From the NCBI GenBank assembly GCA_936928855.1, contig CAKZHZ010000030.1, forward strand, positions 1-29,540: 29,540 nt of DNA. Direction: 5' to 3'. Of the stretch, positions 15,123 to 23,111 are shown piece after piece. Each line of letters begins with the position of its first letter. The stretch's first letter is position 1. The translations under genes were made by a program, and so were the position numbers. The notes below the pieces were generated by a model that saw only the letters and a list, made by a program, of their open reading frames with translations, searched no databases and was not told the DNA's origin. The DNA is from an uncultured Polycyclovorans sp. GTDB lineage: Bacteria > Pseudomonadota > Gammaproteobacteria > Nevskiales > Nevskiaceae.

Positions 15123-16592
15123 TCACCCCACAATCAGCCGCAAGGGCATCCGTCGTCGCAGCAGGTCGTCCTCGCTGCGGGCCATCTCGTGGGTTTGCGC
15201 CCACTGGAGTTCAGCCTGGAGGAAGGGCGCGGCGGGGTGAACGCGCTGGCCGAGGCGGCGGTCCGCCTCCATCAGCGACAGCAGGGATTCGGTGTACTGC
15301 CCATGACGCAGGGCACAGGTGTGGGCGGCCTCGGCATCGACACCGGCGGCGATCAGGCGGGCCATGGTGGCGCTGCGCCAGCGCGCGAAGTCGCCCTCCG
15401 GAGCGCCGGGAAGACGGGTGGATCCGGTGAGGCTGGGGCGGTCGAGTCCGAGGTCGTGGGCCACCGCGTCGACCACCTCGGCGGCGTCGCAGCGGGCGGT
15501 GGTGTACTTGCCGCCCACCGGCATGTAGACGAATTCGCGCGGACGCAGGATCTCGAACTCGCGACTCACCGCTGCCAACGAGGCGGCGGGTGCGGCGTTG
15601 AGCGTGCGGGTGCCGGCAAAGCGGCTGATCACGTCCTCGCGGCGCCAGCCGAGGCCGGGCATGGCGCGGGCCACGGCGCTCAGCAGATAGTCGGTTTCAC
15701 CTTCGGTCGGCAGGGCATCCTCGGCGCGCGCGATGGTCTGCTCGGTGGTGCCCACCAGGGTGCGGCCATACCAGGGAATGACGAAGAACACGCGGCCGTC
15801 GTCGGCGGTGAGCAGGAAGGCGTTGCGCAGGCCGGGCACGCCTGGCATCACCAGGTGCATGCCCTTGACCAGTCGGGTGGGGGGCGCATCCTCGCCCAGC
15901 AGGCGCATCGCCCAGGGGCCGGCGGTGTTGATGATGCGGCGGGCGCGAATACGGAAGCGCTCGCCCTCGTCGGTCTGGACTTCGGCGCCTTCGGCATCCA
16001 GCGTCAGAGCCTCGACCCCGTTGGCGCAGACTGCGCCCGCGCCATGCGCGGCTGCGGCCACCACCAGGCTCATGCGGGCGTCATCCTCCTGGCAGTCGCC
16101 ATAGCGGAAACCGCCTTCGAGGCCACGGGCATCCAGATAGGGGTAGTCCCGCCGCAGGCGCCGCGCGCGGAAATAGCGATGCCGACGCACCGGCTGCCCG
16201 CCCATGCCCATCAGGTCATACAGCGTGAGCCCGCAGGACAGCATGAACGGGCCGACGCGCTGGTCGTTGAACACCGGCAGGATGAAATCCAGCGGCCGCA
16301 CCAGGTGGGGGGCAATGCGGTGCAGCACCTTGCGTTCGTGCAGGGCGTGGCGCACCAGCCGGAACTCGTAGTGCTCCAGATAGCGCAGGCCGCCGTGGAT
16401 GAGTTTGCTGGACGACTGCGAGGTGCCCGCACCCCAGTCGGTCTTTTCGATGAGCGCCACGCTGAGCCCGCGTTGTGCGGCGTCCAGCGCCGCCCAGGCG
16501 CCATAGATACCGCCGCCGACCACCAGGACATCGAAGCGGCCGTCTCGCAGGCCGGCGACGTCACGGGTGAACGGGAACGGCGGGCGGTGCAC
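15123..16592 (-). CDS. glpD: FAD-dependent glycerol-3-phosphate dehydrogenase family protein (GlpD/GlpA-like)
   Basis: Aerobic GlpD oxidises sn-glycerol-3-phosphate to dihydroxyacetone phosphate at the inner membrane, reducing quinone. This 489-residue protein (E. coli GlpD is about 500) has the FAD motif VVGGGIYGAWAALDA (24-38), the family motif SSKLIHGGLRYLEHYEFRLV, NTAGPWA, VIPWYGRTLVGTT, GGKYTT and a C-terminal region with HEMARSEDDLLRRR. The start is GTG at 16592, one base after the stop of the upstream SDR gene; the same frame stays open further upstream but overlaps the SDR, so it is not used. The conserved Arg loop reads FAGTRTL rather than YSGVRPL. No glpK, glpF or glpR is adjacent, so a function in the hydrolase-SDR operon other than glycerol metabolism is possible. 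Confidence 0.85.
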   Translation of the reverse strand: MHRPPFPFTRDVAGLRDGRFDVLVVGGGIYGAWAALDAAQRGLSVALIEKTDWGAGTSQSSSKLIHGGLRYLEHYEFRLVRHALHERKVLHRIAPHLVRPLDFILPVFNDQRVGPFMLSCGLTLYDLMGMGGQPVRRHRYFRARRLRRDYPYLDARGLEGGFRYGDCQEDDARMSLVVAAAAHGAGAVCANGVEALTLDAEGAEVQTDEGERFRIRARRIINTAGPWAMRLLGEDAPPTRLVKGMHLVMPGVPGLRNAFLLTADDGRVFFVIPWYGRTLVGTTEQTIARAEDALPTEGETDYLLSAVARAMPGLGWRREDVISRFAGTRTLNAAPAASLAAVSREFEILRPREFVYMPVGGKYTTARCDAAEVVDAVAHDLGLDRPSLTGSTRLPGAPEGDFARWRSATMARLIAAGVDAEAAHTCALRHGQYTESLLSLMEADRRLGQRVHPAAPFLQAELQWAQTHEMARSEDDLLRRRMPLRLIVG

Positions 16593-16593
16593 G

Positions 16594-17256
16594 TTACTTG
16601 AAGACCTTTTCGATCTCGAAATGGCCCTTGGGCTGATGGTGCAGATCAAGGAAGGTCTGGGCGATCCGCTTGGGATCGAAATGGGTGCCGGACTGGATGA
16701 AGCCATACACCGTGACGGTCGCCACGTGAATGCCATACACGCCCAGCTCCTGCGCCAGCGAATAGGTGAGGTTGCGCAGTGCCGCCTTGCCCAGCGACAG
16801 CGAGGCATAGTTGTGCGCGGGCTCGTAGGCGAAGCCGCCGCCGGTGAACAGGATGGTGCCGCGCCGCATGTCGCGCATGCCCGGCGTGACGGCCTGGGCT
16901 GCGGCCAGGGCGCCCACGACATTGGCGCGGAAATCCGCCACCAGCTGGTCGCCGCTGAGGCCGCTGGGGCGGCCGGTTTCCGAGGCCGCAACGTTGTACA
17001 CCAGCACCTGCGTCGGCCCGAGCATGCTCTCGGCCTGGGCGATGGCGCCGCGCAGATCGGTTTCATCGCTGGCGTTGCAGCCCAGCGCACAGGCGGTGCG
17101 GCCGCTTTTCTTCTGCAGGTCCTGCACCAGGGGTTTCAGCCGCTCGGGGCGTCGCGCCAGCAGCGAGACGTTGCACCCGTCCCGGGCAAAGGCCTCGGCA
17201 ACGGCGGCGGAGATGCCGGGGCCGGCACCGACGATGCAGCAATGGGGAGCGTTCAT
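16594..17256 (-). CDS. Atypical short-chain dehydrogenase/reductase lacking the catalytic Tyr
   Basis: A 220-residue Rossmann-fold protein with an N-terminal cofactor motif GAGPGISAAVAEAF (10-23) and the basic motif LLARRPERL, suggesting NADP preference. In the active-site region the Lys is retained (GKAALRNL, Lys157), but the residue four before it is Leu153 rather than Tyr. The conserved Ser is replaced in LFTGGGF, and NNAG is changed to YNVAA. A tyrosine exists three residues earlier than expected (Tyr150). This pattern marks a divergent SDR subgroup whose activity is uncertain. It lies 9 bases after the hydrolase stop and 1 base before the GlpD-like start, so the three genes form an operon. 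Confidence 0.88.
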   Translation of the reverse strand: MNAPHCCIVGAGPGISAAVAEAFARDGCNVSLLARRPERLKPLVQDLQKKSGRTACALGCNASDETDLRGAIAQAESMLGPTQVLVYNVAASETGRPSGLSGDQLVADFRANVVGALAAAQAVTPGMRDMRRGTILFTGGGFAYEPAHNYASLSLGKAALRNLTYSLAQELGVYGIHVATVTVYGFIQSGTHFDPKRIAQTFLDLHHQPKGHFEIEKVFK

Positions 17257-17265
17257 GGCCGCATT

Positions 17266-18135
17266 CTATCCCTGCAGAAAGGCTTTCACTGACGCCGCCG
17301 TGGCCTCGGGGGCGTCCCAGTGCAGCATGTGGCCGGCATCGGCGATCACCTCGGTGCGTTGGTTCGCGAAGGCGGCCCGGCGGCGCACATGCTCGGCTTC
17401 GGGCAGGGCGCTGCGAAAGATCGAGCGCCCGGCATCGATGAACAGCACCGGGGCGGTGATGCGCGCCCACACCGCTTCGCTTTCCGCCACCCGGTAGGGG
17501 ATGGGCATGCTCAGGTGATGCCGGGGGTCGGCCAGCAGCCGGATGCGGCCCTGGCCCTCCTCGGCGCCCCAGCCGTGGGCGATGAACTGCGCCCAGCCAT
17601 CGCTGAGCTGCGGGTGTTGCCTGCGGATCCGTTGCGCCAGCGTGTCGAAGCTGTCGTAGTACTTCGGCGGACGTTCGCGCCCAAGCTGCTCCATCCAGCG
17701 CACCAGTTTTTCCGGGGCTTGCGCCGGGCCGCGGTCCGGCATCATCAGGCCGTCGAGCAGCACCAGCCGGCGCACCCGTTCCGGGCGCAGGCCCGCGTAC
17801 AGCGACAACACCTGGGCACCCATGCTGTGGCCGACCAGATGGATCGGGCCGTCGGGTGCGAGCGCTTTCAGCAGGGCATCGACGTCGGCCATGTAGTCGG
17901 GAAACCAGTAGCCATCGGCCGGCCATTCGCTATGGCCCAGGCCGCGCCAGTCGGGGGCGATGACGTGAAAGTCCGGCAGTAGTCCGGCCACCATCGGGCC
18001 GAAGGTGGCGGAGCAGTCCAGCCAGCCGGTGCCCAGCAACACCCAGGGGCGCGCCGGGTCGCCCCAGCAACGTACATGGTGACGGAGCCCCCGCAGGCGC
18101 AGGTGGCGGGAGACGGAAGGGGGAGACGCAATCAT
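17266..18135 (-). CDS. Alpha/beta hydrolase
   Basis: A 289-residue alpha/beta-hydrolase-fold enzyme. The oxyanion-hole segment is LLGTGWLD, the nucleophile elbow is GHSMGAQ with Ser104, an acid is likely in VLFIDAG, and the catalytic His269 is in ADAGHMLHWD. Helical cap residues lie between about 135 and 210. The start ATG 18135 was chosen from fold alignment; an in-frame ATG at 18189 would add 18 residues and move closer to the divergent transglutaminase start. It is the first gene of the leftward operon with an SDR and a GlpD-like protein. Possible reactions are ester or lactone hydrolysis. It could cleave the product of the nearby BVMO, but it is not in the same operon, so this link is inference. 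Confidence 0.88.
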   Translation of the reverse strand: MIASPPSVSRHLRLRGLRHHVRCWGDPARPWVLLGTGWLDCSATFGPMVAGLLPDFHVIAPDWRGLGHSEWPADGYWFPDYMADVDALLKALAPDGPIHLVGHSMGAQVLSLYAGLRPERVRRLVLLDGLMMPDRGPAQAPEKLVRWMEQLGRERPPKYYDSFDTLAQRIRRQHPQLSDGWAQFIAHGWGAEEGQGRIRLLADPRHHLSMPIPYRVAESEAVWARITAPVLFIDAGRSIFRSALPEAEHVRRRAAFANQRTEVIADAGHMLHWDAPEATAASVKAFLQG

Positions 18136-18221
18136 GCCGATCAACCGATTTTTGGCGCAGTATGGCGGGACTGGCATCGGATTTGCCATGTGAACCCTGT
18201 CCTCACCGTGGCGACCCTCTC

Positions 18222-21200
18222 ATGCCGTTGCACGCCAAACTCCTGCACCAGACCCGTTATCACTACGATCGGCCGGTGCGCCTGTCGCCGCAGATCATCC
18301 GCCTGCGGCCTGCGCCGCATGCGCGGACGCCGGTGCTGGGGTACCGGCTGGCAATCGAGCCCGCGCCCCACTTTCTGAACTGGCAGCAGGACCCGTTCGG
18401 CAACTGGCAGGCCCGTGTGGTGTTTCCCGATCCGGTCACCCACTTTGATGTGACGGTCGATCTCACCGCGGACATGGCGGTGCAGAACCCTTTCGATTTC
18501 TTCGTGGCGCCGGAGGCGGAGGCCTTTCCCTGGGACTACGACGACAGCCTTGCGCGCGAACTCGCCCCCTACCGCATCGTCGACGACGGCAGTGCCGCAC
18601 TGGAGCGGTTCGTCGCGGCGCTGGACCTCGGCGAAACCGGAACCGTCAATCGCCTTGTCTCGCTCAACCAACAGGTGCGCGACCGGGTGCGCTACCTCAT
18701 CCGCATGGAGCCCGGCGTGCAGACGCCGGAGGAAACCCTGGCGTTGGGCAGTGGCTCCTGCCGTGACTCCAGCTGGCTGCTGGTGCAGGTGATGCGCAGC
18801 TTCGGGCTGGCGGCCCGCTTCGTCTCGGGCTACCTGATACAGCTCGCGCCGGATGTGAAGTCGCTGGACGGGCCCAGCGGCACCGAGGTGGACTTCACCG
18901 ACCTGCACGCATGGGTGGAGGTGTACGTGCCCGGTGCCGGCTGGCTGGGGCTGGACCCCACCTCCGGCCTGTTTGCCGGCGAGGGGCACATTCCGCTGTC
19001 GGCCACACCGACCCCGCAGTCGGCTGCACCCATCAGTGGCAGCATGGATCTCTGCGAAGTCAGCTTTGACCACCACATGGCGGTCACCCGCGTGCGCGAA
19101 ACGCCGCGCGTCACCCTGCCGTACTCCGCGCCCCAGTGGGCCGCCATCGACGCGCTCGGGCAGCAGGTGGATGCGGATCTGCGGGCAGGCGACGTGCGTC
19201 TCACCATGGGCGGCGAACCCACCTTCGTATCGCTGGATGACCCGCAGGGGCCGGAGTGGAACACCGGGGCCGTCAGTGCCGCCAAGGAGCGCCTCGCCTA
19301 TCACCTGGCGCTGCGCATGCGGCGACGTATCGCGCCGGACGGACTGCTCACCTACGGACAGGGCAAGTGGTATCCGGGCGAACCGCTGCCGCGGTGGGCC
19401 TGGACACTGTACTGGCGCAAGGACGGCCAGCCGCTGTGGCGGGCGCCGGTCAACGAGCCGGATGCGCTCAGTCCGCCCGATCTGCGCGCCGCACGGCGGC
19501 TCCTCACCGGGGTGGCGGAGCGTCTGGACGTGGACCCGCGAAACGTGGTCGAGGCGTTTGAGGACCCCCTGCTCGCCTTGGTGCGCGAGCGGCGCCTGCC
19601 CGTCAACATCGATCCCACCGATCCACGTCTGGAGGACCCGCAACAGCGCGGCAGCCTGCTCAAGGTGTTCGAGCAGGGGCTGGGCAAGGCGCGGGGCGTG
19701 GTGTTGCCGGTGCAGCGCTGGCAGTCCGCCGCGCGCTGGGCCAGCGAGCGCTGGCTCACCCGCAGCGGCAACAAACTGTTCCTGCTGCCGGGCGACTCGC
19801 CGATGGGGCTGCGGCTGCCGCTGGACACGCTGCCGTGGCTGGCGCCGGCCGACCGCAGGGGCTTCTTCCCGGCCGATCCCTCGCAGCTGCCGCCCCTGCT
19901 GTCCACCCCGGACCCGCGGCGGCAGCCCTACCTGCAGCTCCGGGGCAACGCACCGCAGCCACCGGCGGGCCAGCGCACCGTGGATGAACGCGACCAGCCG
20001 CCGCCCCGGCGTGACGGCCGCTATGTGCAGGCCGGTAACGTCCGCACGGCGATGACCGTGGAATCGCGCGGGGGCTGGCTGTACGTGTTTCTGCCGCCGG
20101 TGGAGCGCACCGAGGACTTCCTCGACCTGATCGCAGCCATCGAGGACACCGCTGCCGAAACCGGGCTGCCGGTGCGGATCGAAGGCTACGCACCACCGCC
20201 CGACCCGCGCCTGGAAAGCCTCAAGCTCACCCCGGACCCCGGCGTCATCGAAGTGAATGTGCAGCCCTCGGTCGACTGGCCGTCACTGCGCGACAGCACC
20301 GAGGCGCTGTACGAGGATGCCCGGCAGGCACGTCTGATCACCGAAAAATTTCTGATCGACGGCCGTGCCGTGGGCACCGGCGGCGGCAACCACATCGTCC
20401 TGGGTGGGGCCACGCCCAACGACTCACCCTTCCTGCGGCGCCCGGACGTGCTGGCCAGCCTGCTGCGGTTCTGGCAGCACCACCCCTCGCTGAGCTACCT
20501 GTTCTCGGGGCTGTTCATCGGCCCTACCTCGCAGCACCCGCGGCTGGATGAAGCGCGCGACAGCCAGCTCGGTGAACTGGAGCTGGCGCTGGCGCAGCTG
20601 CCGCCGGGTGGCGGTTACACACCGCCCTGGCAGGTCGACCGCATCCTGCGGCACCTGCTGGCCGACCTCACCGGCAACACCCATCGGGCCGAGGTCTGCA
20701 TCGACAAGCTGTACGCGCCGGAGTCCGTCACCGGCCGTCTCGGACTGGTGGAACTGCGCGGTTTCGAGATGCCGCCGCACCCGCGTATGAGCCTCGCCAC
20801 CCAACTGCTGGTGCGGGCACTGGTGGCAATGTTCTGGAAAACGCCCTACACCCGGCCGCTGATTCACTGGGGCACCCAGCTGCACGACCGCTTCATGCTG
20901 GGCCACGATATCTGGACCGACTTCGGCGAGGTCATCGCCGAGTTGCAGCGGGCCGGCTATGCCTTCGAGCCGGATTGGTTCCGGCCCCATTTCGAATTCC
21001 GCTTTCCCTTGCACGGTGAGCTGCAGTGGGGCGGGATCACCCTGCAGCTGCGGCACGCGCTGGAACCCTGGCCGACCCTGGGCGAGGAGCCGGGTGCCGG
21101 GGGCACCGCCCGCTATGTGGACTCCTCGCTGGAGCGCCTGGAGCTGCGTGCGGAAGGACTCACGCCGGAGCGGTATCAGGTCACCTGCAACGGCTACACC

Positions 21201-21551
21201 CTGCCGCTGCGCAGCACCGGCACGCCGGGCAGCTATGTGGCGGGGGTGCGCTATCGCGCCTGGCAGCCGCCGAGTTGCCTGCACCCGCGCATCGGTGTCC
21301 ACAGCCCCCTGGTGTTCGACCTGTACGACCGCTGGACCGGGCAGGCCGTGGCCGGCTGCACCTACCATGTGGTGCACCCGGCGGGGCGCAACTACGAGCA
21401 CTTCCCGGTGAATGCCCTGGAAGCCGAAGCGCGCCGCCTCACCCGTTTCCAGCCCTTCGGCCACACCCCCGGCGCCTTCACCCCGGTGACCCTGCCGCCG
21501 CGCCCGGAATCCCCCTGCACCCTGGACCTGCGATGGGCGGCGGTGACATGA
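18222..21551 (+). CDS. Transglutaminase-like protein with DUF2126 C-terminal region
   Basis: A 1109-residue two-part protein. Residues 1-100 match the bacterial transglutaminase N-terminal region (LHQTRYHYDRPVRLSPQIIRLRP). Residues about 165-250 form a transglutaminase/cysteine-protease core with a Cys180-His229-Asp245 triad (GSGSCRDSSWLL, DLHAWVEVY, WLGLDPTSG). From about 325 the DUF2126 region starts with LTMGGEPTFVS and contains YGQGKWYPGE, RIEGYAPPPDPRL, EVNVQPS and GGGNHIVLGG. This architecture is known from predicted peptide-tagging or peptide-amide metabolism loci, where it usually accompanies a circularly permuted ATP-grasp, an alpha-E domain protein and a proteasome-like peptidase. 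None of those is next to it. The start at 18222 has only a weak ribosome-binding site; upstream in-frame starts are possible. It diverges from the hydrolase operon. Confidence 0.9.
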   Translation: MPLHAKLLHQTRYHYDRPVRLSPQIIRLRPAPHARTPVLGYRLAIEPAPHFLNWQQDPFGNWQARVVFPDPVTHFDVTVDLTADMAVQNPFDFFVAPEAEAFPWDYDDSLARELAPYRIVDDGSAALERFVAALDLGETGTVNRLVSLNQQVRDRVRYLIRMEPGVQTPEETLALGSGSCRDSSWLLVQVMRSFGLAARFVSGYLIQLAPDVKSLDGPSGTEVDFTDLHAWVEVYVPGAGWLGLDPTSGLFAGEGHIPLSATPTPQSAAPISGSMDLCEVSFDHHMAVTRVRETPRVTLPYSAPQWAAIDALGQQVDADLRAGDVRLTMGGEPTFVSLDDPQGPEWNTGAVSAAKERLAYHLALRMRRRIAPDGLLTYGQGKWYPGEPLPRWAWTLYWRKDGQPLWRAPVNEPDALSPPDLRAARRLLTGVAERLDVDPRNVVEAFEDPLLALVRERRLPVNIDPTDPRLEDPQQRGSLLKVFEQGLGKARGVVLPVQRWQSAARWASERWLTRSGNKLFLLPGDSPMGLRLPLDTLPWLAPADRRGFFPADPSQLPPLLSTPDPRRQPYLQLRGNAPQPPAGQRTVDERDQPPPRRDGRYVQAGNVRTAMTVESRGGWLYVFLPPVERTEDFLDLIAAIEDTAAETGLPVRIEGYAPPPDPRLESLKLTPDPGVIEVNVQPSVDWPSLRDSTEALYEDARQARLITEKFLIDGRAVGTGGGNHIVLGGATPNDSPFLRRPDVLASLLRFWQHHPSLSYLFSGLFIGPTSQHPRLDEARDSQLGELELALAQLPPGGGYTPPWQVDRILRHLLADLTGNTHRAEVCIDKLYAPESVTGRLGLVELRGFEMPPHPRMSLATQLLVRALVAMFWKTPYTRPLIHWGTQLHDRFMLGHDIWTDFGEVIAELQRAGYAFEPDWFRPHFEFRFPLHGELQWGGITLQLRHALEPWPTLGEEPGAGGTARYVDSSLERLELRAEGLTPERYQVTCNGYTLPLRSTGTPGSYVAGVRYRAWQPPSCLHPRIGVHSPLVFDLYDRWTGQAVAGCTYHVVHPAGRNYEHFPVNALEAEARRLTRFQPFGHTPGAFTPVTLPPRPESPCTLDLRWAAVT

Positions 21552-21623
21552 CCTGAGAGGTTATTGGCGCGCCTCATGGGCCCCGGCATCATTCTGCCGT
21601 CCGCACCCGCACAGGCCCGCCCC

Positions 21624-22001
21624 ATGAAGAACCTCCTGTTCCTGCTCGCCTTCAGCTTCATCGCCACCCACGAGATCGACGCTGCGCTCAACGCGGAATG
21701 GCAGCTGCTCTATGTACTGCGCGCCCTGCCCGAGGCGACGGCGTCGGTCGGTTTCGTGTGGGCCCATGTCCCCTTGTTTGCCGCCCTGCTGTGGGCTTTC
21801 TTCCAGGCGCCGGAGCCCTGGCGCGAACGCGCGCGGCTGGCCTTGGCGGCGTTCTCGGTGATTCACGTCGGGCTGCACTGGCGGCTCAGCGATCACGCCC
21901 TGTATCACTTCAGCGGCTGGGACTCCAACGGCCTGATCTGGGGCGCCGGCCTGTGTGGCCTGCTGTACCTGCTGATGGCCTGGCGGTCACCTAGCCGCTG
22001 A
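21624..22001 (+). CDS. Small multi-pass membrane protein (DUF6713-like)
   Basis: A 125-residue protein with about four hydrophobic segments: FLLAFSFIATHEIDA, FVWAHVPLFAALLWAFF, ARLALAAFSVIHVGLHW and LIWGAGLCGLLYLLMAW. The conserved His/Glu/Asp in THEIDA next to the first segment and the HxxLHW-type motif suggest a membrane-embedded metal or cofactor site, as in the DUF6713 group; the assignment is from memory of the pattern. I start it at ATG 21624 because the first hydrophobic helix begins there; upstream in-frame ATGs at 21564 and 21576 would add a poorly conserved leader. It starts 72 bases after the transglutaminase gene and its 3' end overlaps the convergent SET gene by 11 bases. Function unknown. 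Confidence 0.7.
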   Translation: MKNLLFLLAFSFIATHEIDAALNAEWQLLYVLRALPEATASVGFVWAHVPLFAALLWAFFQAPEPWRERARLALAAFSVIHVGLHWRLSDHALYHFSGWDSNGLIWGAGLCGLLYLLMAWRSPSR

Positions 22002-22404
22002 CCGCCACCGGCGGCCGCAGGTAGGGCACGTCCTCCGGCTCGCAGAAGTCGAAGTAGTCGCAGGTCAGTTCGGTGCCGGCGGCGATGAAGCGGTCGGCCA
22101 CATAGATTTCCTGCGCCGGTACCCAGCGGCAGTTGGGGGTGTCGGCATGGTTGAAGAAACGGGCGTCGTCGCTGCAGTAATAGTAGGCGCCCTGCAAGCG
22201 ATGCACCCCGCGCCCGCGATAGCAATAGCGCAGCCAGCTATCCCGCACCGGCGCCGGCATCAGCGCCAGCTGGGCTTCATCGAGAATGATCAGGGTGCGC
22301 GGGTCGCAGCTGTAGAGGCACTGCCCCTCGGCGATGTCTTCCCCGGCAAACAGGCCAACCCCGGCAATGGCGCTGGCACCCACGTAATGCGCGACGTGCA
22401 GCAT
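21991..22404 (-). CDS. SET-domain protein
   Basis: A 137-residue protein with the hallmarks of a minimal SET fold. The N-terminal segment is ASAIAGVGLFAGEDIAEGQ, the cofactor/knot motif is ARFFNHADTPNCRW, and the C-terminal motif IAAGTELTCDYFDF supplies the usual Tyr. SET proteins transfer methyl groups from S-adenosylmethionine to lysines. Bacterial stand-alone versions of this size are common and poorly characterised. The start is uncertain: ATG 22404 fits the domain, while 22452 and 22464 are in-frame alternatives without better ribosome-binding sites. It converges on the small membrane protein and diverges from the sigma factor gene. Confidence 0.8.
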   Translation of the reverse strand: MLHVAHYVGASAIAGVGLFAGEDIAEGQCLYSCDPRTLIILDEAQLALMPAPVRDSWLRYCYRGRGVHRLQGAYYYCSDDARFFNHADTPNCRWVPAQEIYVADRFIAAGTELTCDYFDFCEPEDVPYLRPPVAVSG

Positions 22405-22517
22405 GCACGACCCCACAAGGCGAAAACACGCGGCTGCGTGCGTGTCGATCATGCCATTGCACAAATCCGCCCGCTATCCGTTATGGACTGGAAGCCCCTT
22501 TGTAGTAGAACCACGCC

Positions 22518-23111
22518 ATGCGCAAGCGGGTGCCCGAGCCCTCGACATCCCAGGCCGCTGCCGCGGAGGGGCAGGGCGTGGATGAGCGCAACCGCAGCAT
22601 CGCCAGCCTGTTCCGCGACCATAACCGCGCTCTGGTGAGCTTTCTCACCCTGCGCCTGCAGTCGGTGCAGGAGGCCCGCGAAGTGGCGCAGGAAGCCTAT
22701 GTGCGTCTGCTGCAGCTGGAGCGTCCGGAAGTGCAGGGCTTTCTGCGCGCCTACCTGTTCCGGATCGCCGCCAACCTGGCGGTGGACCGCCTGCGCCGTC
22801 GCAGCACCGAACTACGTGCCGCCCGCGCCGAGCTGTTCGACGAGCTGGACGATGTGGACGAGCCGGAACGCTGCGCCCTGGCCAACGAGTCGCTCGACGT
22901 GGTGCGGCAGAGCCTGGAAGAACTGCCCGAGGCCTGTCGCCAGGCCTTTCTGCTGCACCGGATTGACGGCCTGCGGGTGGAGGACATCGCCCGCCGGCTG
23001 AGCCTGTCGCCACGGATGGTGTACGTCCACCTGGAGCGCGCGCTGGTGTACTGCAAGCTGCGCGCCGACGGCGCCACCCCCGCGCAAGCGCGGCAACGGA
23101 TGAAACGATGA
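22518..23111 (+). CDS. ECF RNA polymerase sigma factor, FecI-type
   Basis: A 197-residue ECF sigma factor. Region 2 spans about 28-95 (SLFRDHNRALVSFLTLRL, EVAQEAYVRLLQLERP, AYLFRIAANLAVDRLRRR). Region 4 spans about 130-182 (LEELPEACRQAFLLHRIDGLRVEDIARRLSLSPRMVYVHLERAL), with a helix-turn-helix for the -35 element. The stop overlaps the fecR-like start as ATGA. By analogy to FecI it would be held by the FecR-like protein and released when the receptor encoded downstream is occupied, then transcribe the receptor gene. An in-frame start near residue 22 is possible. No Fur box is evident in the 113-base upstream gap, so iron control is not shown by the sequence. Confidence 0.92.
   Translation: MRKRVPEPSTSQAAAAEGQGVDERNRSIASLFRDHNRALVSFLTLRLQSVQEAREVAQEAYVRLLQLERPEVQGFLRAYLFRIAANLAVDRLRRRSTELRAARAELFDELDDVDEPERCALANESLDVVRQSLEELPEACRQAFLLHRIDGLRVEDIARRLSLSPRMVYVHLERALVYCKLRADGATPAQARQRMKR

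Noticed and set aside
15189..16601. 470-codon plus-strand frame opposite the GlpD-like gene
   Set aside because: Antisense shadow; the minus strand carries clear FAD and GlpD motifs.
15123..17090. A 655-residue version of the GlpD-like protein extending into the SDR gene
   Set aside because: The extra N-terminal part is the SDR gene read in the wrong frame; homology begins at GTG 16592, right after the SDR stop.
18141..19643. 500-codon minus-strand frame opposite the transglutaminase
   Set aside because: No motifs and it is antisense to a protein with an intact Cys-His-Asp triad.
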